Source: Holdemanella sp. MSK.7.32 (lineage in GTDB: Bacteria; Bacillota_I; Bacilli_A; Erysipelotrichales; Erysipelotrichaceae). Taken from it: a stretch of DNA of 40,854 bases. Shown in pieces: positions 23,826 to 32,030 of the stretch. Made by a program: the position numbers and the translations under genes. The stretch spans positions 1 through 40,854 of the forward strand of contig NZ_JANFYN010000021.1 of the NCBI RefSeq assembly GCF_024460475.1, written 5' to 3'. Under the pieces are notes generated by a model that saw only the letters and a program-made list of their open reading frames with translations, searched no databases and was not told the origin of the DNA. Numbering within the stretch: position 1 is the stretch's first letter; each line of letters opens with the position of its first letter.

Positions 23826-23854
23826 AATATACCATGTGATTTTATATTATGCAA
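23826..23854 (-). promoter_or_regulatory. Promoter of the tRNA-Ile/tRNA-Ala operon
   Basis: TTGCAT (23849-23854) and TATATT (23826-23831) are 17 nt apart, 20 nt before the tRNA-Ile gene. Confidence 0.65.
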
Positions 23855-23952
23855 GTCTTTTTTTGATTTTTTTTAAATATTATAATTAATCTAGTTTTAG
23901 ACATCAGTATTGTCAATTTAATAATTATAATCTTATAAAATGGAGGTAGCTT

Positions 23953-25593
23953 ATGAGTCAAATAAAATGTCCCAATTGTGGAACTGTATTTCAGGTGGAT
24001 GAGAGTCAATATCATGAAATCTTACAACAAGTTCGTAATGAAGAATTTGAAAAAGAATTAAATGAAAGACAAAAAAATTCAAACCAAATTATTCAATCTA
24101 AACTTGAAAAAGAGTATGAAGCTAAATTAAGTCAGAAAGCCTTAGAAATCAAAGAGCTTCAGGCAAATAAAGAACAAGAAATCATTTCTTTAAAAGAACA
24201 ATTAAAGTCAACTGAACAAATTATCAAGAGTGAAACTGAAAAAGCTTATCAAGAGCAATTAAACAAGAAAGAGCTTGAAATCAAACAGCTGCAATCGGGT
24301 TTCAATCAGAAACAAAGTGATAAAGAACAGGAAGTCATTTCATTAAAAGAAAAGCTAGAAGCAAGTACGCAGTTAACGAAAACTGAAACACAAAAAGAAT
24401 ATCAGGAGCAGTTAAATCAAAAAGATTTAGAAATATCTAAGCTCAATGCCAAATTAGAACAGATTCTTTCACAGAATAAGATCAACGAATCTAAGACTGA
24501 ACAAGAATATAAATTGCAGTTGCAGGCAAAGGAAAATGAAATTCAAGCTCTAAAGAATGACATTTCAAATAGTGAAAAGGTATTAAAGGCAAATCTAGAA
24601 AATACATACCAATCAAAGCTAAATGAAAAGAACCTTGAAATCCAGTCTTTAAAACAAGATATGGATAAGGCAAAGGTTGAAAATGAATTGAATGTAAAGA
24701 GTATTAAACAAGATCTACAAAATCAAATCGAACAGGATAAAATGAAATATCAGCTTCAAGAAAAGAGTTTGCAGGAAAAATACGACACTTTACTACAAAC
24801 TAAAGATGAGCAAATTGCCTACTATAAAGATTTTAAATTAAAACAGTCTACTAAAATGATTGGTGAATCTTTAGAACAACATTGTGAAATAGAATTCAAT
24901 AAACTTCGTGCAACAGGCTTTCAAAATGCATACTTTGAAAAAGATAATGATGCTCGCACAGGATCAAAGGGTGACTATATCTATCGTGAGTTAGATGAGA
25001 ATGGAATTGAAATCATTTCCATTATGTTTGAAATGAAAAACGAAAATGACAAAACGGCTACAAAACATAAGAATGAAGATTTCTTAAAAGAATTAGATAA
25101 AGACCGTAATGAAAAGAATTGTGAATATGCTGTTCTTGTTTCTATGTTAGAGCCAGAAAACGAATTATATAACACGGGTATTGTTGATAAATCCCATCGC
25201 TATCAAAAGATGTACGTAATTCGTCCGCAGTTCTTTATTCCAATGATCACCATTTTAAGAAATGCTGCATTGAATTCTTTACAATATAAGAATGAATTGC
25301 AAGAAGTAAGAAATCAAAATATTGATATTACACATTTTGAAGAAAGCATGAATGATTTTAAACAAAAGTTCTCAAGGAATTATGAATTAGCTTCCAAAAA
25401 ATTCAATACAGCTATCGAAGAGATTGATAAAACTATTTCACATCTTCAAAAGACAAAAGAAGCCTTACTATCAAGTGAGCGACAATTACAGTTAGCTAAT
25501 AATAAAGCAGAAGATTTAACCATCAAGCGTTTAACACGAAATAATCCTACAATGAAGCAAAAGTTTGATGAATTAAAGAAAGATGACAAATAA
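23953..25593 (+). CDS. DUF2130 coiled-coil protein with nuclease-like C-terminus
   Basis: This 546-residue protein belongs to the DUF2130 family, whose function is not established. An N-terminal zinc-knuckle-like start (IKCPNCGTVFQV) is followed by a long charged coiled coil (about residues 25-290). The core at about 300-435 holds the conserved family block (ARTGSKGDYIY...IMFEMKNE), which resembles a PD-(D/E)XK nuclease core (D..ExK), and a second coiled coil ends the protein. The coiled coil contains about five related units, each with a Tyr and a Leu-Glu-Ile segment (Y55, Y99, Y150, Y186, Y219). GGAGGT lies 5 nt before the ATG. It is one of few plus-strand genes and has no partner nearby. 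A DNA-processing role is only inferred. Confidence 0.88.
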   Translation: MSQIKCPNCGTVFQVDESQYHEILQQVRNEEFEKELNERQKNSNQIIQSKLEKEYEAKLSQKALEIKELQANKEQEIISLKEQLKSTEQIIKSETEKAYQEQLNKKELEIKQLQSGFNQKQSDKEQEVISLKEKLEASTQLTKTETQKEYQEQLNQKDLEISKLNAKLEQILSQNKINESKTEQEYKLQLQAKENEIQALKNDISNSEKVLKANLENTYQSKLNEKNLEIQSLKQDMDKAKVENELNVKSIKQDLQNQIEQDKMKYQLQEKSLQEKYDTLLQTKDEQIAYYKDFKLKQSTKMIGESLEQHCEIEFNKLRATGFQNAYFEKDNDARTGSKGDYIYRELDENGIEIISIMFEMKNENDKTATKHKNEDFLKELDKDRNEKNCEYAVLVSMLEPENELYNTGIVDKSHRYQKMYVIRPQFFIPMITILRNAALNSLQYKNELQEVRNQNIDITHFEESMNDFKQKFSRNYELASKKFNTAIEEIDKTISHLQKTKEALLSSERQLQLANNKAEDLTIKRLTRNNPTMKQKFDELKKDDK

Positions 25594-25627
25594 AGGACAT
25601 TTCCAATACAGGAGATGTCCTCTTTTT
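25594..25627 (+). terminator. Terminator of the DUF2130 gene
   Basis: AGGACAT and ATGTCCT form a 7-bp stem, followed by CTTTTT on the plus strand. It separates the gene from the convergent CPBP gene. Confidence 0.85.
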
Positions 25628-26522
25628 AAAACATATTCATGAATAATGAAATGATGATCCAAAGTATGGTAAATACTAGATACAAAAGATTTGGGATTCG
25701 CTTAAAGAATCTTGCATACCAATTCTCATTTGTCTTCTCTTCTTTAATAAATTCATTCATTTCTTTTGATTTTAATACCATTGTAATGAGTCCATAAATC
25801 ACAAGAGCAAGCACTAAAACTGTAATCAAAACATGATTTGAATAAACCGACATTAAAGCTAAAAAGTTATTACCTGCATGAGCTAGCATAGTAACTAAAA
25901 TACTATCCGATTTAAGATACATATAACATAGTACCAGCCCCATAAAGAAAGCAGGGATGGCTTGTGTAATATTCAAGTGTAAAAGTCCAAATAACAACGA
26001 TGTAACAATAATGGCGAACATTTTATTATATTTCGACAATGTCTGTAGAATCATACCTCTAAATATCAACTCTTCAAATATAGGTGCTAAAATGACCACA
26101 CTTGTGAATGTAAAAATATTATAGAGCAAACTTCCATTTAACGAAAAATCTGGGCTTGTATCTGGTAATCCAAATTTTGATAATAAAGCACCAATAATAC
26201 CAATCGCATAATTTAAAAAATACATCATTGAAACAGTATCTATTGTCTCTTTGGGTTTAAATGTAAACTTCAAATCTTTGATTTTTTGTTTAAAAGAACT
26301 ACTCATAAACCATAACAGGATGATTCCAGATATAAAAGAAATCAACATTTCAATGCAGGCATTGATTGCAGAATAATCATAATACAAAGAATACATGATT
26401 AAAGGCATTGCTACAAAGCTAAACAAAAAAGAGAGTGTCAGCTGCATAATAATATATAGCCATAATGAGCCTCCAACTTTACTCAATTCTTTATCAGGCA
26501 TAAATTCAGGTGGTTGTTCCAT
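25626..26522 (-). CDS. CPBP-family intramembrane metalloprotease
   Basis: This is a membrane protein of about 298 residues with eight or so helices. The CPBP (Abi/CAAX-like) protease motifs are present in order: EELIFRG, FGLLHLN and HAGNN. Members cleave prenylated or other membrane substrates, and many serve in bacteriocin self-immunity or in processing. No bacteriocin gene is adjacent. I prefer the ATG at 26522 because a GTGAT element precedes it; the longer frame starts at a GTG. The IS200/IS605 element begins 31 nt upstream of this start, so its native promoter may have been separated from it. Confidence 0.92.
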   Translation of the reverse strand: MEQPPEFMPDKELSKVGGSLWLYIIMQLTLSFLFSFVAMPLIMYSLYYDYSAINACIEMLISFISGIILLWFMSSSFKQKIKDLKFTFKPKETIDTVSMMYFLNYAIGIIGALLSKFGLPDTSPDFSLNGSLLYNIFTFTSVVILAPIFEELIFRGMILQTLSKYNKMFAIIVTSLLFGLLHLNITQAIPAFFMGLVLCYMYLKSDSILVTMLAHAGNNFLALMSVYSNHVLITVLVLALVIYGLITMVLKSKEMNEFIKEEKTNENWYARFFKRIPNLLYLVFTILWIIISLFMNMF

Positions 26523-26553
26523 AATAATCACTACTTTCTAAATTTATTCTAAC

Positions 26554-26660
26554 TTGAACCTCTCATCACTGAAGTGACGAGATTCTTGGGAACAGGCTTC
26601 TATCGAAACCTTTCTTACCAAGCTATCCCCGCAGTTCCTGCGGTTGTTTTATTTTTACTT
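26554..26660 (-). ncRNA. reRNA (omega RNA) scaffold of the TnpB element
   Basis: The segment after the tnpB stop folds into typical right-end hairpins: 26638-26643/26629-26634 (CCGCAG with CTGCGG), 26605-26610/26595-26600 (loop GATA) and 26573-26581/26562-26570 (the terminal hairpin), ending in GGTTCAA. TnpB proteins process such 3' ends into guide RNAs. The guide would be read from the flank just beyond 26554, starting GTTAGAATAAA. Confidence 0.8.
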
Positions 26661-27753
26661 AATTTGCTAATATGCCTTGCATCAATATATTGATGGATGC
26701 ATTTACATCTCTGTCATGATTTGAATGGCATTTTGGACAGGTCCATTCTCTTACTTTTAAATCTTTTGTTCCTTCATTCTTATATCCGCAACAATGACAG
26801 GTCTGACTGCTCGCATAGAATGTGTCTACTTTCTTGATCACCTTTCCATACCACTCGGCTTTATATTCTAGCTGTGTTGTAAATTTTGACCAGGATACAT
26901 CCGATATAGACTGGGCTAGATTGTGGTTTTTAAGCATATTCTCTACTTTTAAGTCTTCAATGCAGATAATGTCATATTCTGTAATGATTCGTGTAGATAG
27001 TTTGTTGATAAAATCCATTCTTTGATTCGCTATCTTTTCATGAAGTCTTGCGATCTTGATCCTGTTTTTGATCCAGTTGCGGCCGCCCTTTGTTTTTCGT
27101 GACTGCTGCTTCTGTAGCTTTTTCAGTTTCTCAATCGACTTCTTCAGATATTTTGGATTCTCTACCTTTTCTCCATTACTCAATACGATAAAATCCTTGA
27201 TACCTAGATCTATACCTGTTTCATTATATGTTAGTGGAAACAAGACTTCTTCTACATCCGTATAACATAGTGAAACATAATACTTTCCACTTGGCACTTG
27301 TGAAATGGTTGCACTCAGTAGTCTTCCCTTTGGGGTTCGTGTTTTCTTTATCTTTACAAGACCAATCTTAGGAAGCTTAACCTTATTGTCAAATAATTCA
27401 ATATTTCCATTCGTATACTTTGTTGTATACGAATAACGATGTGTCTTCTTCGATTTGAATCTAGGATATTCCGCCTTTTTTCGAAAGAAATTAATATATG
27501 CCGTATCCAGATTCTTTACGCTTGACTGTAGAGCCACAGAATCCACTTCCTTTAGCCATTCATATTCTTTCTTTAAAGAAACTAGATCCTTAGCACATGC
27601 CGAATAACTTAATGTGATTCCAACTTTTTCATAGGCATCCCTACGTTTTGCCAGGTAATGATTATATACAAAACGAGTGCAGCCAAAAGTCTTGGCCAAC
27701 AATATTCTTTGTTCTCTGTTTGGATACATACGATACTTGAATGCCTTTTCCAT
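26659..27753 (-). CDS. tnpB: RNA-guided nuclease TnpB (IS605 OrfB)
   Basis: TnpB is the reRNA-guided DNA nuclease of the element, ancestral to Cas12. The 364-residue protein has the N-terminal OrfB_IS605 helix-turn-helix domain and a split RuvC core with all catalytic acids: D182 (GIDLGIK), E266 (CIEDLKV) and the Asp of DRDVNAS (347-349). A zinc finger uses C319/C322 and C339/C342. The length is a little under the usual 370-410. AAGGAG lies 8 nt before the ATG, 23 nt after tnpA. The 3' end overlaps the reRNA, as in studied members. Confidence 0.97.
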   Translation of the reverse strand: MEKAFKYRMYPNREQRILLAKTFGCTRFVYNHYLAKRRDAYEKVGITLSYSACAKDLVSLKKEYEWLKEVDSVALQSSVKNLDTAYINFFRKKAEYPRFKSKKTHRYSYTTKYTNGNIELFDNKVKLPKIGLVKIKKTRTPKGRLLSATISQVPSGKYYVSLCYTDVEEVLFPLTYNETGIDLGIKDFIVLSNGEKVENPKYLKKSIEKLKKLQKQQSRKTKGGRNWIKNRIKIARLHEKIANQRMDFINKLSTRIITEYDIICIEDLKVENMLKNHNLAQSISDVSWSKFTTQLEYKAEWYGKVIKKVDTFYASSQTCHCCGYKNEGTKDLKVREWTCPKCHSNHDRDVNASINILMQGILAN

Positions 27754-27776
27754 GATGATTTCTCCTTATTGATTCG

Positions 27777-28178
27777 CTATTTTCTTTTTTGACTTCTTAT
27801 ATACTCTATAATCTGTTCTTCTGTATTTTCAGAAACTGTAGCTACAAAATAAGAAGGATTCCATAGATGTCCACCCCATAACTTGGATCTTAGATCATCC
27901 CCAAACTCTTTCATCAAGAGTCTGGCCGATACACCCTTCATAGCTTTTATAATATTTGGAATGTAATGCTGCGGCGTACAATTGATCAGCATATGGATAT
28001 GATCCTCATCCATATTCATTTCCAGAATTTGAAAACCATTATCCTTTGAAATCTGAGTCAGCAGCTCTTTTAATCTTGTTGCGACCTGTCCATTCAAGAC
28101 ATCACGACGATACTTTACACACCATACGATATGATACTGTATAGAATATACATAGCCTCTTCCTTTAACAACTTTCAT
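27777..28178 (-). CDS. tnpA: IS200/IS605 Y1-transposase TnpA
   Basis: TnpA is the single-strand DNA transposase that excises and inserts the element by HUH chemistry. The motif HIH (EDHIHMLI) and the catalytic Tyr in IIEYIRSQ (Y131 of the longer frame) are intact, with the family pattern NPSYFVATV before it. The longer frame starts at 28193; I choose the ATG at 28178 because GAGG lies 9 nt before it, giving 133 residues. A TATAAT lies just upstream inside the left end. Confidence 0.95.
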   Translation of the reverse strand: MKVVKGRGYVYSIQYHIVWCVKYRRDVLNGQVATRLKELLTQISKDNGFQILEMNMDEDHIHMLINCTPQHYIPNIIKAMKGVSARLLMKEFGDDLRSKLWGGHLWNPSYFVATVSENTEEQIIEYIRSQKRK

Positions 28179-28201
28179 ATGTTTTTTCCTCATCTATATT
28201 A

Positions 28202-28269
28202 TAACATATGTATATATTTAAAGCACTATATTTATCATTTATTTTTAAATTGTTTATTTAACATATGTA
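28202..28269. repeat. Two direct 11-bp repeats in the IS left end
   Basis: TAACATATGTA occurs at 28202-28212 and 28259-28269, 57 bp apart. The core is palindromic. They flank the tnpA promoter region and could bind a protein, but AT-rich chance similarity is possible. Confidence 0.4.
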
Positions 28270-28275
28270 CATCTA

Positions 28276-28302
28276 ATTCATCTCATGATTAAAGTCACGA
28301 AT
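28276..28302 (-). repeat. Left-end hairpin of the IS200/IS605 element
   Basis: ATTCGTGA and TCATGAGATGAAT on the minus strand form an imperfect hairpin with a bulge, the shape bound by TnpA at the left end. Confidence 0.7.
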
Positions 28303-28318
28303 GTTCTTAGATTGCATT

Positions 28319-28342
28319 ATAAAAGAGGCTCTTAGGCCTCTT
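28319..28342 (-). terminator. Terminator of the nad operon
   Basis: AAGAGGC and GCCTCTT form a 7-bp stem that includes the niaR stop codon, followed by TTTTATAA on the minus strand. The T-tract abuts the left end of the insertion sequence. Confidence 0.85.
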
Positions 28343-28838
28343 GTAAAATATGAAGTTTTCTTAATGATTCCTCAATTGAATCTAAATCTTCTTTTGATTG
28401 TGCACTCACCGTATGACAATGATATCCACTCGTTAGATCCGTTAAAGGTTTTGCCTGATTCTGTGAAATAGAATCAATGAATTCCTTGACTTGTTTTCTA
28501 GAACTAATGTTCATTTTAGCCTCTAACTTACCATATACATTATGTTTGACAAATACATTTTCAATACAGCCACCACAATCTACGATTGCATTCATTTCTT
28601 CTTCCATACGATCATTCAAATGAAAACAAGAAAATACTCTTCGAACTCTTTGAGGTGAACATACATATCCTTTGTGTGTCGCATAAATATGAACATTTCT
28701 TGCCTTTAATAAGGCAATATCTTGCACAATGACTTGTCTTGATACATTAAACTTTTTGGAAAGTGCACTTCCGGAAACTGGCACTTCGCTTTTTGAAATC
28801 GTGTCATAAATGGCTTGAAGTCTAGCTTCTTTTTCCAT
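28332..28838 (-). CDS. niaR: Transcription repressor NiaR (HTH + 3H domain)
   Basis: NiaR (YrxA) represses NAD biosynthesis and niacin uptake genes when nicotinic acid is present. The 168-residue protein has an N-terminal HTH_11 domain (SGSALSKKFNVSRQVIVQDIALLKA) and a C-terminal 3H domain with its conserved His (FHLND, VKHNVYG, GYHCHTVSA). It is the last gene of nadA-nadB-nadC-niaR; its ATG directly follows the nadC stop, with AGGTGA before it. An inverted repeat over the nadA promoter is the likely autoregulatory operator. Its stop lies within the operon terminator. Confidence 0.95.
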   Translation of the reverse strand: MEKEARLQAIYDTISKSEVPVSGSALSKKFNVSRQVIVQDIALLKARNVHIYATHKGYVCSPQRVRRVFSCFHLNDRMEEEMNAIVDCGGCIENVFVKHNVYGKLEAKMNISSRKQVKEFIDSISQNQAKPLTDLTSGYHCHTVSAQSKEDLDSIEESLRKLHILQEA

Positions 28839-29690
28839 TTATTTCACCTGCAAGTTTTTTAAAGACAAATCTAAAATAGGTGCTGAATGCGTTAGAGCAC
28901 CACTTGAAATATAGTCCACACCTAAGGCAGTTAATTTTTCAATATTCTCTTTTGTGACATTTCCAGAACACTCCGTTTCGGCTCTTCCATCAATGATTTC
29001 AATTGCCTTTTTCATATTTTCAACACTCATGTTATCTAACATGATAATATCCGCGCCGGCTTCAACCGCTTCTTCAACCTGTTCTAAATTTTCTACTTCC
29101 ACTTCAATTTTACGAACAAAAGAAGCATAATCCTTTGCCATCTTAACTGCATTCGTGATTGAACCAGCTGCTGCGATATGATTATCCTTCAACATCACAC
29201 CATCTGATAAATTGTATCTATGGTTATTTCCACCACCAACACGAACTGCATATTTTTCAAACACCCGCATATTTGGTGTTGTTTTTCTTGTGTCCAACAG
29301 CTTTGTCTTTGAACCCTTCAAATAAGATACGACACGATTTGTATAAGTAGCAATTCCACTCATTCTTTGAAGATAATTCAACGCAGTTCTTTCACCTGAT
29401 AAAAGAACACGAACATCTCCAGACACTTCGGCCAATAATTGTCTGTTTTTAACGACATCCCCATCTTTTACATAAAATTTCACTTCCATGTTTTCATCTA
29501 ATAAATAAAAGACTCTTTCAAATACTTCTAAACCTGCAATAATTCCATCTTCTTTACAGATCAATTGTACCTGCCCATATTGATAGGAAGGCATGACTGC
29601 ATTTGTTGAAACATCTTCACTTGTTATATCTTCCTGCAAAGCTTGAATCAATAAGTGATCCACATTTAAACGCATTGTATTCTTATCCAC
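28839..29690 (-). CDS. nadC: Nicotinate-nucleotide pyrophosphorylase (carboxylating) NadC
   Basis: NadC turns quinolinate and PRPP into nicotinate mononucleotide, the last step of the de novo pathway. The 283-residue protein has the family motifs ERTALNYLQRMSGIAT, TRKTTPNMR, GGGNNHRYNLSDGVMLKDNH and EVEVENLEQV, plus the C-terminal barrel glycines (VDYISSGALTHSAP). It begins with GTG, overlapping the nadB end by 8 nt, with AGAGAGGC as ribosome site. The full de novo set nadABC is present. Confidence 0.98.
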   Translation of the reverse strand: MDKNTMRLNVDHLLIQALQEDITSEDVSTNAVMPSYQYGQVQLICKEDGIIAGLEVFERVFYLLDENMEVKFYVKDGDVVKNRQLLAEVSGDVRVLLSGERTALNYLQRMSGIATYTNRVVSYLKGSKTKLLDTRKTTPNMRVFEKYAVRVGGGNNHRYNLSDGVMLKDNHIAAAGSITNAVKMAKDYASFVRKIEVEVENLEQVEEAVEAGADIIMLDNMSVENMKKAIEIIDGRAETECSGNVTKENIEKLTALGVDYISSGALTHSAPILDLSLKNLQVK

Positions 29691-30975
29691 GAGCTTGCCT
29701 CTCTCTTTCTATTTCTTCAAGTACCATATCATGATACATTTTTTCTTGATTTGATAACTGATGTGACTTTGTCACTTTTGCCAAATGATCAAAATCATTT
29801 GTATAAGCTGGTTCCTTTTTCAATAAATCAACAACAGCTCTCTTTCCCCAAACTAAAGATTCCAATAAGGAATTACTAGCCAAACGGTTCCTTCCGTGAA
29901 CACCATTACAGCTTGTTTCTCCTACCGCATATAAGTGGGACATAGAAGTACGTGAATCTTTATCTACATGAATTCCACCCATAAAATAGTGCTGGGCTGG
30001 CGTAACAGGAATCCATTCTTTTGTACAATCATATCCTTCTTCTAAACACTTTTCATAAATATGAGGAAAATGATTCTTGATGACTTCTTCACCTAAAACA
30101 GTCATATCCATCCAAACATAAGGCATATCATCCTTCTTCATTTGTTCGCGAATTTTTTGTGTCATGATATCACGTGGCAACACTTCATTCGCAAAACGCT
30201 TTCCGTCTTTTCCATAAAGCTTAGCCCCTTCACCACGAACCGATTCACTAATAAGAAAAGCTCTTCCTTTTTCCTTTGTATATAAAGTTGTTGGGTGAAT
30301 CTGTACATAATCCACATTTTCCAATTTAATACCATGCTGGATTGCAATCGCAATGGCATCTCCTGTTAAGTGTGGATAATTTGTAGAATGATTATACAAT
30401 CCGCCGATTCCACCACACGCAAAGATTGTATAACCTGCTTCAATGCTCATTTCATTGTTGTTGGCATCTTTTGCCAAAACACCATAACATACATTGTCCT
30501 TTTCAATAATGTCTGTCATAGTGACATATTCCATGATTGTAACATTCTCTAATTTGCGAACCACATCTAATAAAGTGGATGTGATTTCTTTTCCTGTAAT
30601 ATCTTCATGGAATAAAATACGTGGTTTAGAGTGTGCCCCTTCACGCGTATAATCTAATTCACCATCTTTTGTCGCAAAATCAACACCATATCCAATCAAT
30701 TCATTAATAATGTCACGGCTTGAATTGATCATAATTTCAACAGATTCCTTACGATTTTCGTAATGCCCTGCCTTCATAGTATCTTCCATAAAAGAATCAA
30801 AATCATTTTTGTCTCTCAATACACAAATTCCACCTTGTGCTAAAAATGAATCACTATTTTCGGCATCAGATTTTGTCAACATAATGACCTTTTTATCACT
30901 TGGAACATGTAAAGCTGCAAACAACCCACTTGCACCTGTTCCAACAATAACTATATCTGCTTCTAACTTTTCCAT
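29683..30975 (-). CDS. nadB: L-aspartate oxidase NadB
   Basis: NadB oxidises L-aspartate to iminoaspartate with FAD, feeding NadA. The 430-residue protein has the N-terminal dinucleotide fold (VGTGASGLFAALHV), the substrate loop (FLAQGGICV), the arginine/His region (QIHPTTLY, SESVRGEGAKLYG) and the late FAD block (LYAVGETSCNGVHGRNRLASNSLLE). It is shorter than the E. coli enzyme (540) because the C-terminal helical domain is cut down, as in other Firmicutes. It starts one base after the nadA stop. Confidence 0.97.
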   Translation of the reverse strand: MEKLEADIVIVGTGASGLFAALHVPSDKKVIMLTKSDAENSDSFLAQGGICVLRDKNDFDSFMEDTMKAGHYENRKESVEIMINSSRDIINELIGYGVDFATKDGELDYTREGAHSKPRILFHEDITGKEITSTLLDVVRKLENVTIMEYVTMTDIIEKDNVCYGVLAKDANNNEMSIEAGYTIFACGGIGGLYNHSTNYPHLTGDAIAIAIQHGIKLENVDYVQIHPTTLYTKEKGRAFLISESVRGEGAKLYGKDGKRFANEVLPRDIMTQKIREQMKKDDMPYVWMDMTVLGEEVIKNHFPHIYEKCLEEGYDCTKEWIPVTPAQHYFMGGIHVDKDSRTSMSHLYAVGETSCNGVHGRNRLASNSLLESLVWGKRAVVDLLKKEPAYTNDFDHLAKVTKSHQLSNQEKMYHDMVLEEIERERQARG

Positions 30976-30976
30976 A

Positions 30977-31882
30977 TTATTTTGCCAACTCCAACATTCT
31001 ATCTAATGACTTTTCAGCCATAACCTTCACTTCTTCATCTACAAACACTTCATTTGTCTCATTCAACAAGCAATCATAAACCTTTTCTAAAGATACCTTC
31101 TTCATATTCATACAAATTAATTTATCTGTTAAAGGATAAAAAGTTTTATCTGGTGATTTCAACTGCATTTCATGAAGTACACCAAGTTCAGTTCCAATCA
31201 CAAATTCTTTGTTTGGATTGTCCACTGTATATTGAATTAATTCTGAAGTGCTTCCTGCAAAATCAGTTGCCTCAACAACTTCATTAACACACTCAGGATG
31301 CACAATAATTGGAACATTTGGATGTTCTTCACGTGCTTTTTCAACATCTTTTAATGTCACACGCTTATGCGTAATACAATATCCATCATTTAAGATAATA
31401 TTCTTTTCAGGTACTTGTTTCTTTACATAAGCACCTAAGTTTCCGTCTGGAATAAAGAAAATATTTTTATTTGGAAGTGAACGAACAATCTTCAATGCGT
31501 TTGAACTTGTTACACAAATATCAGCCATCGTTTTTAATTCAGCTGTTGAGTTGATATAACATACGACCGCTAAATCTTCATATTCTTCTTTCATCTTCTT
31601 AATAACAGCCTTACTTGCCATGTGTGCCATTGGACAATCTGCATTTAAATCTGGCATCAATACTTTCTTGTCTGGATTTAACATTTTGGCACTTTCACCC
31701 ATAAATTTAACACCCGCAAATACAATAATATCTGCATCTGTATTTTTTGCTTTCTTTGCCAAAGCATAAGAATCTCCGACAAAATCCGCTACATCTTGTA
31801 CAGCTCCATCTACATAATAATGCGCTAAAATAATCGCATTTTTTTCCTTTTTTAATTTCAATACATCTTCCTTTAAAGACAT
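30977..31882 (-). CDS. nadA: Quinolinate synthase NadA
   Basis: NadA is a [4Fe-4S] enzyme that condenses iminoaspartate with dihydroxyacetone phosphate to quinolinate. The 301-residue protein has the three-fold pseudo-symmetric layout, with candidate cluster Cys in ADCPMAHMA or VVCYINSTAE, in VHPECVNEV and in KLICMNMKK. HYYVDGAVQD is the usual early motif. GGGAGG lies 8 nt before the ATG. It is first in the nad operon and carries the promoter/operator. Oxygen sensitivity of the cluster fits an anaerobe. Confidence 0.98.
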   Translation of the reverse strand: MSLKEDVLKLKKEKNAIILAHYYVDGAVQDVADFVGDSYALAKKAKNTDADIIVFAGVKFMGESAKMLNPDKKVLMPDLNADCPMAHMASKAVIKKMKEEYEDLAVVCYINSTAELKTMADICVTSSNALKIVRSLPNKNIFFIPDGNLGAYVKKQVPEKNIILNDGYCITHKRVTLKDVEKAREEHPNVPIIVHPECVNEVVEATDFAGSTSELIQYTVDNPNKEFVIGTELGVLHEMQLKSPDKTFYPLTDKLICMNMKKVSLEKVYDCLLNETNEVFVDEEVKVMAEKSLDRMLELAK

Positions 31883-31918
31883 GGAATTTTCCTCCCTTAA
31901 AAAATTTTACCGTTTTGA

Positions 31919-31960
31919 ATTATACACCCAGGCTTTACATCTGACAAGACAGTTGTAAAG
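31919..31960 (-). promoter_or_regulatory. nad operon promoter with overlapping inverted-repeat operator
   Basis: TTGTCA (31942-31947) and TATAAT (31919-31924) are 17 nt apart. Over the -35 lies an 11-bp inverted repeat, CTTTACATCTG (31933-31943) and CAGTTGTAAAG (31950-31960), with one mismatch and a 6-nt spacer. A dimeric repressor there would block RNA polymerase; NiaR, encoded in the same operon, is the obvious candidate. Confidence 0.75.
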
Positions 31961-32001
31961 TCAATATTATATAAGTTATATATCACAATGAAATAAGCAT
32001 G

Positions 32002-32029
32002 AAAAAAGCGATGAATCAAAAATCATCGC
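32002..32029 (-). terminator. Terminator of the ferritin gene
   Basis: GCGATGA and TCATCGC form a 7-bp stem with an 8-nt loop, followed by six T on the minus strand. Confidence 0.9.
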
Positions 32030-32030
32030 C

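Larger units (their letters stand above)
26554..28318 (-). mobile_element. IS200/IS605-family insertion sequence, complete
   Basis: The element has tnpA then tnpB on the minus strand, a left-end imperfect hairpin (28276-28302) and right-end hairpins ending in TTCAA. There are no terminal inverted repeats or target duplication, as expected for Y1 single-strand transposition. Both proteins look intact. The proposed left boundary sits next to TTTAT (28319-28323), which could be the target/TAM; the boundary is inferred and could be off by a few bases. Confidence 0.88.

Noticed and set aside
23953..25593. Reading the DUF2130 gene as an SMC or RmuC gene
   Set aside because: The coiled coil is similar in look only; there are no Walker motifs, and the conserved block is that of DUF2130.
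28202..28269. CRISPR-like repeats in the IS left end
   Set aside because: There are only two short repeats with one AT-rich spacer, and no cas genes. No CRISPR array is present in the window.
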